Positions 1-7,181 of a DNA stretch of 10,982 bases are shown here, piece after piece; position 1 is the stretch's first letter, and every line of letters begins with the position of its first letter. This DNA is from BHER01 sp051652245 (GTDB lineage: Bacteria > Bacillota_I > Bacilli_A > Culicoidibacterales > Culicoidibacteraceae). The stretch spans positions 1-10,982 of the forward strand of contig JBOFTV010000074.1 in NCBI GenBank assembly GCA_051652245.1. Direction: 5' to 3'. Below the pieces are notes generated by a model, which was not told the origin of the DNA, made no database searches, and saw only the letters and a program-made list of their open reading frames with translations. The translations under genes and the position numbers were made by a program.

Positions 1-1
1 A

Positions 2-103
2 GTCAAATATATTCCGCCCATGACTCATCCGTGGCGAAGAAGTTCGTTTTTATCTTACTCCAATTCCCAAAAACATAGGGCCAGTTTTGAGGCTCATGTT
101 TAG
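2..103 (+). CDS. C-terminal end of a probable insertion-sequence transposase (partial)
   Basis: An open frame enters from the left edge and stops with TAG at 101-103, giving 33 residues. The piece contains YIPPMTHPWRRSSF followed by a basic, Ser/Gln/His-rich tail. From memory, a (Y)IPPxxHPWR motif near the C-terminus is typical of some DDE-type IS transposases; I could not confirm this with a search. The other two forward frames read less well. No gene follows closely, and the DNA after the stop (104-140) could be the right end of the element, but its other end is outside the window, so the terminal repeat cannot be defined. Whether the transposase is intact upstream is unknown. It could also be a chance open frame. 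Confidence 0.4.
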   Translation, partial: VKYIPPMTHPWRRSSFLSYSNSQKHRASFEAHV

Positions 104-188
104 ATTTTCGTGGGACATTTTAATATACGCTTGACACAAGAGTGTAATAAAAGTAGCAGTAAAAGTAAAAGTATGCTCCTATTTAACT

Positions 189-216
189 ATGAAAAACAAG
201 CTAAAAATGGTATAAT
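189..216 (+). promoter_or_regulatory. Probable promoter of the yhaM-pcrA-ligA-gatCAB operon (extended -10)
   Basis: TATAAT at 211-216 is preceded by TG one base upstream (TGGTATAAT, 208-216), a perfect extended -10 for the vegetative sigma factor. A -35 candidate, ATGAAA at 189-194, matches TTGACA at four of six positions with a 16-base spacer. Transcription would start near 223 and leave a leader of about 64 bases before yhaM. This is the only good promoter I see upstream of the block. Activity is inferred from sequence only. Confidence 0.6.
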
Positions 217-286
217 TATATAGATATTTAAGATGGTTTTGAAGAAAACTATTCCAATAGATTAAAAATGAGAGGGGACTAGAAGA

Positions 287-1255
287 ATGTATTCTATCGT
301 ACAACTAAGAGCGCTGTCAGATAATAGTGAAGTTGAAATGTATGTGTTAATTACAGCTGTTTTGAATAAAAGTGCTAGTAATGGGTTATATTTAGATATT
401 GAAATGCAGGATAGTACAGGGTCTGTTATTGGAAAAGTATGGCAGGCAACGGAAAAAGAGCTTGCCTTTTATTCAGATTTTGTAGGTCGCGTGACGCAAA
501 TTAAGGGCATTAAAACAACATATAGAAACCAGTTGCAATTGAAAATAGTAACAGCAGAAGTTGCAACCAACAGTCAGTTAGAACAGTTTATTGAAAAGGC
601 ACCAATTGATTCAGCAGAAATTCAAATGGGCATAGAGCGATTTATGTTAGATATTACAGATGCGACGATGGCGCGAATTATTAAAAAGCTATTGCTTAAA
701 AAGGGGAATTTGTTTTACTCTTATCCAGCAGCAAGTAAAAACCATCATGATTTTATGTCGGGTCTGGCTTACCATACGCTGTGCATGCTGCAAATAGCAG
801 AGGCGTTGATAGGACTATATCCAAATCTTAATCGTTCATATTTATACGCTGGAATAATTGCACATGATTATGGAAAAGTGCTTGAATTGAGCGGTGTTGT
901 AGCAACAAGTTACACGACCTATGGAAAACTTCTGGGGCATATTAACATAGCCTATGGTGAAATTGAGTTGGCTGCAGCAGAGTTGAATTTACAAACGGAG
1001 CAAGAATTAGAGTCTGTTATGATTTTACAACATATGGTACTTAGTCATCATGGGAAATATGAATATGGTAGCCCCAAATTACCTTTAACAAGAGAAGCAG
1101 AAATAATTAGTTTTATTGATAATATCGATGCAAGGTTGATTATGTTGGACCGTGCGTTGGAAGGAGTAGACCCTGGTGAGTTTACTCCAAGAATTTTTTC
1201 ATTAGAGAATCGCCAATTTTATAAGCCTAAGTTTTCTACAGTGGAGGAGAAATAA
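287..1255 (+). CDS. yhaM: YhaM-type 3'-5' exoribonuclease (OB-fold plus HD domain)
   Basis: This 322-residue protein matches the YhaM/CBF1 family (about 314 residues in B. subtilis), a metal-dependent 3'-5' exonuclease that trims RNA and can act on single-stranded DNA. Residues 1-100 look like an OB-fold nucleic-acid-binding domain. Residues 150-290 form an HD domain: H163 in LAYHT, the H193-D194 pair in IIAHDYGK, H218 in LGHI, H249, H254-H255 in LSHHG, and D278/D281 in FIDNIDA. The ending PGEFTPRIFSLENRQFYKP is also family-typical. The ATG is preceded by AGAGGGG (271-277) at normal spacing. It is the first gene after the promoter, and only two bases separate its stop from the pcrA start, so the two are probably co-translated. 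In B. subtilis, yhaM is not next to pcrA. All key metal-binding residues appear present. The family call is firm; the cellular substrate is not. Confidence 0.93.
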   Translation: MYSIVQLRALSDNSEVEMYVLITAVLNKSASNGLYLDIEMQDSTGSVIGKVWQATEKELAFYSDFVGRVTQIKGIKTTYRNQLQLKIVTAEVATNSQLEQFIEKAPIDSAEIQMGIERFMLDITDATMARIIKKLLLKKGNLFYSYPAASKNHHDFMSGLAYHTLCMLQIAEALIGLYPNLNRSYLYAGIIAHDYGKVLELSGVVATSYTTYGKLLGHINIAYGEIELAAAELNLQTEQELESVMILQHMVLSHHGKYEYGSPKLPLTREAEIISFIDNIDARLIMLDRALEGVDPGEFTPRIFSLENRQFYKPKFSTVEEK

Positions 1256-1257
1256 TT

Positions 1258-3417
1258 TTGAAAAAAGATAATGTATTAAGCATGTTAAACGAAGACCAAC
1301 TTCAAGCAGTTAAAACTGACAGCGGGTATGTGAGGATTATTGCTGGAGCAGGGAGTGGAAAGACACGTGTTCTAACACAAAGAATCGCATATCTACTGGA
1401 AAATAGGATGTGTGCACCATATGAAATATTGGCAATAACGTTCACTAACAAGGCGGCAGCAGAAATGCGTCAGCGGATAGCTGCGATGGTTGGAGCAGAA
1501 TCAGAGGCTATTTGGGTGCTTACGTATCATGCGTTCTGTGCCAGAATTTTACGATATCATATTGGATTGCTGGGCTATGATAATAATTACATTATTTTAG
1601 ATACAAGTGATCAAAAAGCCGTATTAAAAGATATGTATAAGAAAAATAATTTGAAAGTTCAAGATTTATCGATGTCACTTGCTCTGTCAAAAATTTCAGC
1701 ATATAAAATGGCGCAAATGAGTTATGAAGAGGTCTTGAAACTTGCATTTACATTAGAAGATAAGCAAATAGCAGAAATATATAAGGGCTATACACGTTAT
1801 TTAGAAGCACAAAAGGTATTAGATTTCGATGATTTATTGTTAAAGGCAGTCGAATTATTTGAACGATTTCCGGAAGTGTTAGAAAAATATAAAGATAAAT
1901 TTAAATATATCCATGTTGATGAATTTCAGGATACAAATGATATTCAATATCGTTTAGTGGAAATGTTATCAAGAAAGCATAATAATCTATACATTGTTGG
2001 TGATCCTGATCAAGCAATTTATAGTTGGCGAGGTGCAAATGATGCGCTAATTCTGGATTTTCACAAAAATTTCAAAAATACTGAAACTGTTGTGCTTGAA
2101 GAAAATTATCGTTCGACGCAGGTCATTTTGGATGTAGCAAATATGTTAATCCAGCATAACCCAAATAGAATGAAGAAGAATTTATTTTCATCTAATAAAA
2201 AAGGTGACTCAATTGAAGTTTATGAAGCTAACGATGAGAAAAATGAAGCAGAATATTTAGCAATAAAGCTTAAGTCTTTAGTTCGTGAAAAAGGCGAAAA
2301 AGCATTAGGAGAAGTTGCCGTTTTATATCGCTCGAATTACTTGTCAAGAGTTATTGAAGAAGCATTTATCCGCCATGGTTTACCCTATGTTATTTTTGGG
2401 GACACGCGATTTTTAGATCGAAAAGAAATAAAAGATATGCTATCATATTTACAATTGGCACTAAATCCAAGTGAAGATATAGCTTTCAAGCGTGTAATTA
2501 ATGAGCCGAAACGAAATGTTGGTGAGAAGACATTAGAAAAATTTGAAGAAATTGCTGAGCAGCATGAAGTTTCGCTATTCGGTGCGCTAGAAATTATTTT
2601 AGAGCAAACGGGTAAAGGAAAAGCTAAGCAACAGCTATTAGAATTTTTTGCGATGATTACAGAAATTGAAAACAATATTGATGAAATGTCGTTAGGAGAA
2701 GTGTTAGATTTTATTTATGTCAATAGTGGCTATGAACAAATGGTCAAAAAGGATTTAGCACAATTAGGAAGACTTGATAATATTGCAGAATTGCGAAAGT
2801 CACTTGAGGACTATCAACAGAAAAATGATACGCTAACAACACGTGAAACATTGGCTTTATATTTACAAGAAATGGCATTAATGTCAAGTAGTGATAAAGA
2901 ATTAGCAGCACATAATATTTCATTGATGACTGTGCATGCTTCAAAAGGATTAGAATTTGATACGGTGTTTTTAGTGGGCATGAATGAGGGGGTCTTTCCT
3001 GCAAGAAGATCGGTTGAAGAAGGCGGTATGGAAGAAGAACGACGCCTTGCTTATGTGGCAATTACAAGAGCTAGAAAAATGTTGTACGTGACGTATCCAA
3101 ATGGCTATAATGTTATGACTAAGAGTATGAAAACGGCATCACCATTCCTCTACGAAGCAAAATTACTTGCCGAAAGAGATAATCCACTCTTTGAAAGAAC
3201 GCCAAAATTTGTCCAACATGGTGGTAAAAAAGCAGCAGCAACGATGTCATTTAGGGAACCAGACAATGATCAAGCATTTATTGTTGGAAATAAAGTAAGG
3301 CACAAAAAATTTGGTGAGGGTGCGATTGTTAAAATCGATAATGACATGCTTACAGTTGCTTTTGCCAAAGAATTTGGGATTAAAACGCTCGTGTCAAACT
3401 TTATTGAAAAAATTTAA
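1258..3417 (+). CDS. pcrA: ATP-dependent DNA helicase PcrA (UvrD/Rep superfamily 1A)
   Basis: A 719-residue 3'-5' DNA helicase (B. subtilis PcrA has 739). In Gram-positives PcrA acts in rolling-circle replication, removal of RecA filaments and transcription-repair conflicts. Superfamily 1 motifs are complete: Walker A AGAGSGKT (29-36), motif Ia TFTNKAA (61-67), motif II DEFQDTN (221-227), motif III GDPDQAIYSWRGA (248-260), motif IV region LEENYRST, motif V VHASKGLEF (559-567) and motif VI VAITRA (600-605). Residues 674-719 (VGNKVRHKKFGEG onward) match the C-terminal Tudor-like domain by which PcrA binds RNA polymerase, which favours PcrA over Rep or AddA. The start is TTG at 1258, supported by GGAGGAG (1243-1249) eight bases upstream and inside the end of yhaM. 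The first in-frame ATG, at 1282, is less well placed. The linker before the Tudor-like domain seems short, explaining the smaller size. pcrB, which precedes pcrA in B. subtilis, is absent. Confidence 0.96.
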   Translation: MKKDNVLSMLNEDQLQAVKTDSGYVRIIAGAGSGKTRVLTQRIAYLLENRMCAPYEILAITFTNKAAAEMRQRIAAMVGAESEAIWVLTYHAFCARILRYHIGLLGYDNNYIILDTSDQKAVLKDMYKKNNLKVQDLSMSLALSKISAYKMAQMSYEEVLKLAFTLEDKQIAEIYKGYTRYLEAQKVLDFDDLLLKAVELFERFPEVLEKYKDKFKYIHVDEFQDTNDIQYRLVEMLSRKHNNLYIVGDPDQAIYSWRGANDALILDFHKNFKNTETVVLEENYRSTQVILDVANMLIQHNPNRMKKNLFSSNKKGDSIEVYEANDEKNEAEYLAIKLKSLVREKGEKALGEVAVLYRSNYLSRVIEEAFIRHGLPYVIFGDTRFLDRKEIKDMLSYLQLALNPSEDIAFKRVINEPKRNVGEKTLEKFEEIAEQHEVSLFGALEIILEQTGKGKAKQQLLEFFAMITEIENNIDEMSLGEVLDFIYVNSGYEQMVKKDLAQLGRLDNIAELRKSLEDYQQKNDTLTTRETLALYLQEMALMSSSDKELAAHNISLMTVHASKGLEFDTVFLVGMNEGVFPARRSVEEGGMEEERRLAYVAITRARKMLYVTYPNGYNVMTKSMKTASPFLYEAKLLAERDNPLFERTPKFVQHGGKKAAATMSFREPDNDQAFIVGNKVRHKKFGEGAIVKIDNDMLTVAFAKEFGIKTLVSNFIEKI

Positions 3418-3444
3418 TAAAAAAATAGAATAGAGGATAATTCA

Positions 3445-5451
3445 GTGACAAAAAAAGATAAATTTGCTGAAAAAATCAGAAAAATCAGAGAGAAAATAAA
3501 CCAATTAAATTATGAATACTATGTCTTAAATCAATCAACAGCAACCGACCAGACTTACGATTTACTCATGCACGATTTGCGTGAGTTGGAAATGAATAAT
3601 CCGGAGTTGGTGGATGAGAATTCACCAACTAATAGAGTTGGTGGCATCGTGTCTGAAAAATTTGAAAAAGTGGTTCATCAGACACAAATGTTAAGTTTAG
3701 CAAATGCCTTTTCCCCGGAGGATTTATATCAATTTGATCGCAGGATAAAAGAAGTTAGTGTAGGTGCAACATATGTCTGTGAATTAAAAATAGACGGACT
3801 CGCGATGAGTCTTTTTTATAAAAATGGGATGTTTGTGCAGGCGGCTACGCGTGGTGATGGAAGTGTGGGTGAGGATGTTACCCACAATGTTAGGACAATT
3901 AAGGCAATACCGCTAGTATTGGAAAAACCACTGAATATTGAAGTTCGTGGAGAAGTTTATATGTCCAAAAAACAATTTACCAGACTTAACAATGAAAAAG
4001 GTGATAATGGTGAAGAGCTCTTTGCTAATCCACGAAATGCAGCAGCTGGAAGTATTCGTCAACTAGACTCTAGTGTTGCAGCAGGTCGTGCACTTGATAT
4101 GTTTGTCTATGGTGCAGGTAGGGATACTTATAGGCAGTTGGCACCCACGGGAAACCACAGTGAATTGCTGCAACAATTGTTGCAATTAAAAATGCCAATT
4201 AACAAAGAGACGCATGCTTGTAAAACAATAGATGAGGTTATTGAATTCATTGAAAAATGGACGGATTTACGGGGGGAACTTGACTACGAAATAGATGGAA
4301 TTGTTGTCAAAGTAGACCAAAGTGAGCTTTATGATGAAATAGGATATACAGCAAAAGCGCCGAAGTGGGCAATTGCCTATAAATTTCCCGCTGAAGAAAT
4401 TGAGACAACAATAAAAGATATTGTGTTTACTGTTGGAAGAACGGGGCAGATAACGCCGAATGCCATTTTTCCACCAACAATTGTTGCGGGTTCAACGATA
4501 CAAAAAGCAACACTTCATAATGAGGATAATGTCTTGCAAAAAGATATTCGAATAGGTGATACCGTCATTTTACGGAAAGCGGGCGATGTTATCCCGGAAG
4601 TTGCTCGTGTTGTTTTGGCTAAAAGGAAGAAAGATGCGAAAATATTTGAGATGGCGAGTTGCTGTCCAAGTTGTAGAGAAAAACTTTTTCGCGATGAAAG
4701 TGAGGCGGCATACTTTTGTGTGAACATTAATTGCCCTGCAAGAATAGTTGGGGGCTTAGCACATTATGCTTCACGAAATGCGCTAAATATTGATGGCTTA
4801 GGCGAAAAAGTGGTTGAGGTATTGTATAGCAATGGACTTGTAACAAAGTTTACGGATTTATATCGTTTGACTTATGAAAGCATCATTGGCATTGAGCGTT
4901 TTGCGGATAAGTCAGTAACAAATCTTTTAGCGGCAATTGAACTTTCAAAATCACAGCCCGCGCAAAAGCTTCTTTTTGGATTAGGCATCCCTCATGTGGG
5001 TGAGAAAACAGCAAAAATACTGTTACAAGAATATGGTACACTTAAAAATTTAGCCTTAGCAGAAAAAGCGCAAATGATCTCAATTTTTGGCATAGGTGAA
5101 AAAATAGCAGACGCTGTTTGTTTTTGGTTTTCAGACCCAAAGTGCTTAGAAATATTAGATGAACTGGAGCAATTTTCTGTAAATTTAGCTTATGACAGCC
5201 AAGCGCCACAGGAGCAAACCGCTTTGACGGGGAAAACGGTGGTTGTGACTGGTACAATGGAGCAAATTAAGCGTAAAGAAGTTGAAATATTACTTGAAAA
5301 TATGGGGGCAACTGTAACCAAAAGTGTAACAAAGAAAACTGATATAGTTGTCTATGGAGCATCCGCTGGAAGTAAATATACGAAGGCTTTAGCCTTAGGA
5401 GTACAGACAATGTCAGAGCTGGAACTATTTGAACTAATTAATAAAAAATAA
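3445..5451 (+). CDS. ligA: NAD-dependent DNA ligase LigA
   Basis: This 668-residue protein equals the B. subtilis enzyme in length. It seals nicks using NAD+, joining Okazaki fragments and repair patches. Domains in order: the Ia NAD/NMN-binding segment (about 20-70, with the conserved SPTNRVGG); the adenylation domain with catalytic K115 in CELKIDG and the TRGDG motif; an OB-fold (about 318-390, FTVGRTGQITPNAIF to GDVIPEVARV); a four-cysteine zinc finger (C407, C410, C425, C430); tandem helix-hairpin-helix motifs (about 486-565, GLGIPHVGEKTA and IFGIGEKIA); and a C-terminal BRCT domain (593-668, LTGKTVVVTG). All appear intact. The start is GTG at 3445, with an AGAGGAT Shine-Dalgarno at 3432-3438. 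It lies 27 bases after pcrA, the classic pcrA-ligA pair. The lipoprotein gene camS, which follows ligA in many Bacilli, is missing; gatC comes directly after. Confidence 0.97.
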   Translation: MTKKDKFAEKIRKIREKINQLNYEYYVLNQSTATDQTYDLLMHDLRELEMNNPELVDENSPTNRVGGIVSEKFEKVVHQTQMLSLANAFSPEDLYQFDRRIKEVSVGATYVCELKIDGLAMSLFYKNGMFVQAATRGDGSVGEDVTHNVRTIKAIPLVLEKPLNIEVRGEVYMSKKQFTRLNNEKGDNGEELFANPRNAAAGSIRQLDSSVAAGRALDMFVYGAGRDTYRQLAPTGNHSELLQQLLQLKMPINKETHACKTIDEVIEFIEKWTDLRGELDYEIDGIVVKVDQSELYDEIGYTAKAPKWAIAYKFPAEEIETTIKDIVFTVGRTGQITPNAIFPPTIVAGSTIQKATLHNEDNVLQKDIRIGDTVILRKAGDVIPEVARVVLAKRKKDAKIFEMASCCPSCREKLFRDESEAAYFCVNINCPARIVGGLAHYASRNALNIDGLGEKVVEVLYSNGLVTKFTDLYRLTYESIIGIERFADKSVTNLLAAIELSKSQPAQKLLFGLGIPHVGEKTAKILLQEYGTLKNLALAEKAQMISIFGIGEKIADAVCFWFSDPKCLEILDELEQFSVNLAYDSQAPQEQTALTGKTVVVTGTMEQIKRKEVEILLENMGATVTKSVTKKTDIVVYGASAGSKYTKALALGVQTMSELELFELINKK

Positions 5452-5470
5452 AGAAAAAAGGTGAGCATGG

Positions 5471-5770
5471 ATGACAAAAGAAGAGTTATTAACGATTGCA
5501 AATAATGCTAAAATTGAAATTTTACCCGAGCAGGAGCAGTATTTCTTAGATAAAATTAATGAGTCAATTGAAATGGTCTCAATAATTGCTGAAATTGATT
5601 TGACGAATGTTGAACCAATGTTTTATCCTAACCAGCAACAGTATAATTTTCGTGATGATACACTAGTGTTGAAAACGGATAAAGAGGCGATGCTTGCTAA
5701 TACGCAAGCAAGCGAAGATGGTCAGTTTAAATTTCCCCGAGTGTTAAAAGGAGCAAAGTCAAATGAATGA
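5471..5770 (+). CDS. gatC: Asp-tRNA(Asn)/Glu-tRNA(Gln) amidotransferase subunit C
   Basis: A 99-residue protein of normal GatC length (about 95-100). GatC has no catalytic centre of its own; it wraps around the GatA-GatB interface and helps GatA fold. The family pattern is visible: an N-terminal helix (KEELLTIANNAKIEI), a second amphipathic helix with the FLDKINESIEMV segment, then the I-DLTNVEPMFYP motif and a C-terminal extended segment with RDD and a final FKFPRVL, which contacts GatA. The ATG at 5471 follows AAAGGTGAG (5457-5465). An out-of-frame ATG at 5467 is not used by this frame. Its last eight bases overlap the start of gatA (ATGAATGA), indicating translational coupling so the two subunits are made in matched amounts. 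Confidence 0.93.
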   Translation: MTKEELLTIANNAKIEILPEQEQYFLDKINESIEMVSIIAEIDLTNVEPMFYPNQQQYNFRDDTLVLKTDKEAMLANTQASEDGQFKFPRVLKGAKSNE

Positions 5771-7160
5771 TAAAATAGTGCAAATAATGAATCAACATTT
5801 AGCTAAAATTGAAGAAGAAAATCCAAAAATGAATGCTTTTATTTCAATTGCCTCAAAGCAAGCGATTGAAGCAGCAATCGAGGTGGCAAAAATAAATCCG
5901 GAGGGTTTATTATATGGAATGCCAATTGCCATAAAAGACAATATAGTAGTAGAAAAATTTAGGCTTACATGTGCTTCAAAAATGCTTGAAAATTTCGAAA
6001 AACCACTTTATAATGCCACAGTGGTTCAAAAATTAATTGATGCTGGGGCGATAATTTTAGGGAAATTAAATTTGGATGAGTTTGCGATGGGTGGTTCAAA
6101 TGAAACATCATATTTTGGACCTGTTAAAAATGCTTATAACGACGATTATGTGAGTGGTGGCTCTTCTGGTGGCTCAGCTGTTGCAGTTGCTACTGGGAGC
6201 GTTTTAATGAGCCTTGGGAGTGATACTGGTGGTTCGGTTAGACAGCCAGCAGCATTTAATAATATTGTGGGAATGAAACCAACATATGGTCGGGTTTCAA
6301 GGTTTGGATTGACAGCATTTGCGTCATCTTTAGACCAAGTCGGAATTTTGACAAAGACAGTAGAACAAAATGCTCGAACACTTGCTGTAATCGCGGGAAA
6401 TGATCCTTTTGACACGACATCATCAACAAAAGCGGTACCACTATATCATCAGAATTTATCAGCAAGTTTAGCGGGAAAGAAAATTGCGGTATTTGAAGAA
6501 TACTTATCAAAAGATGTGCATCCGGAAGTTGTTAAAACATTAAAAGAGGCCATCAAAGTGTATGAAAAAATGGGTGCAACGGTAGAAATTGTTTCATTGC
6601 CCCACTTGAAGTATGTCGTGCCAGCATATTATATTATTGCTCCTAGTGAAGCGAGTTCAAATCTTGCACGATTTGATGGTTTACACTATGGATATCGTTC
6701 ACCAGAGGCAAAAACACTGGATGAAATATACAAAAAATCTCGTTTTGAAGGATTTGGCATGGAAGTGAAAAAACGGATATTAATGGGAACATATTTTTTA
6801 AATCATGATAAATATGATGCCTATTACATTCAGGCAGCTAAGTTAAGAACACTAATCCACAACGACTTTGCTACGCTTTTTCAAACGTATGATATCATTT
6901 TGGGACCAACAACACCCGAACCACCATTTAAATTAGGTGAGCAGATAGATGATCCAATAAAGATGTATCTCAATGATATTTGTACAATTCCAGCTAATTT
7001 AATCGGGTTGCCAGCGATTTCAATTCCGGGAGGATTTACAAAAAATGGCTTACCAATAGGAATTCAATTAACAGGTAAAGCGTTTGCGGAATTGGAATTG
7101 TATCAATTTGCTTTTGCTTTTGAGTCTGTTACAAATTATTATAAGCAAACAAATAATTAA
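5763..7160 (+). CDS. gatA: Asp-tRNA(Asn)/Glu-tRNA(Gln) amidotransferase subunit A (glutaminase)
   Basis: A 465-residue amidase-signature enzyme. It releases ammonia from glutamine (or asparagine) and passes it to GatB. The Ser-cisSer-Lys triad is present by comparison with the Staphylococcus aureus enzyme: K58 in PIAIKDN, cis-Ser S134 in SGGSSGGSA and nucleophile S158 in SDTGGSVRQPA. The substrate-pocket region GMKPTYGRVSRFGLTAFASSLDQ and the C-terminal PAISIPGGF segment are also typical. The start is the ATG at 5763, with AAAAGGAG at 5746-5753. The frame is closed by TAA at 5745-5747, so no longer start is possible. Compared with B. subtilis and S. aureus GatA (about 485 residues), roughly the first 20 residues, an N-terminal helix, are missing. 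The catalytic core is complete, so I expect activity. It overlaps gatC by 8 bases and precedes gatB by 21. Confidence 0.96.
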   Translation: MNDKIVQIMNQHLAKIEEENPKMNAFISIASKQAIEAAIEVAKINPEGLLYGMPIAIKDNIVVEKFRLTCASKMLENFEKPLYNATVVQKLIDAGAIILGKLNLDEFAMGGSNETSYFGPVKNAYNDDYVSGGSSGGSAVAVATGSVLMSLGSDTGGSVRQPAAFNNIVGMKPTYGRVSRFGLTAFASSLDQVGILTKTVEQNARTLAVIAGNDPFDTTSSTKAVPLYHQNLSASLAGKKIAVFEEYLSKDVHPEVVKTLKEAIKVYEKMGATVEIVSLPHLKYVVPAYYIIAPSEASSNLARFDGLHYGYRSPEAKTLDEIYKKSRFEGFGMEVKKRILMGTYFLNHDKYDAYYIQAAKLRTLIHNDFATLFQTYDIILGPTTPEPPFKLGEQIDDPIKMYLNDICTIPANLIGLPAISIPGGFTKNGLPIGIQLTGKAFAELELYQFAFAFESVTNYYKQTNN

Positions 7161-7181
7161 AACGGGAGAGGAGCAGCACAA

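Noticed and set aside
131..159. TTGACA at 131-136 as the -35 of a promoter
   Set aside because: No acceptable -10 lies 16-18 bases downstream; TAGCAG at 154-159 matches only three of six positions. It may belong to an element end instead.
2385..3061. Antisense open frames of 96 and 105 codons inside pcrA
   Set aside because: They lie opposite a helicase gene with continuous family motifs, have no Shine-Dalgarno I could find, and their products look like shadow translations.
6155..6240. Repeated GGTGG-type motifs in gatA as a DNA repeat
   Set aside because: They encode the conserved Gly/Ser-rich amidase signature (SGGSSGGSA and SDTGGS), so protein constraint explains them.
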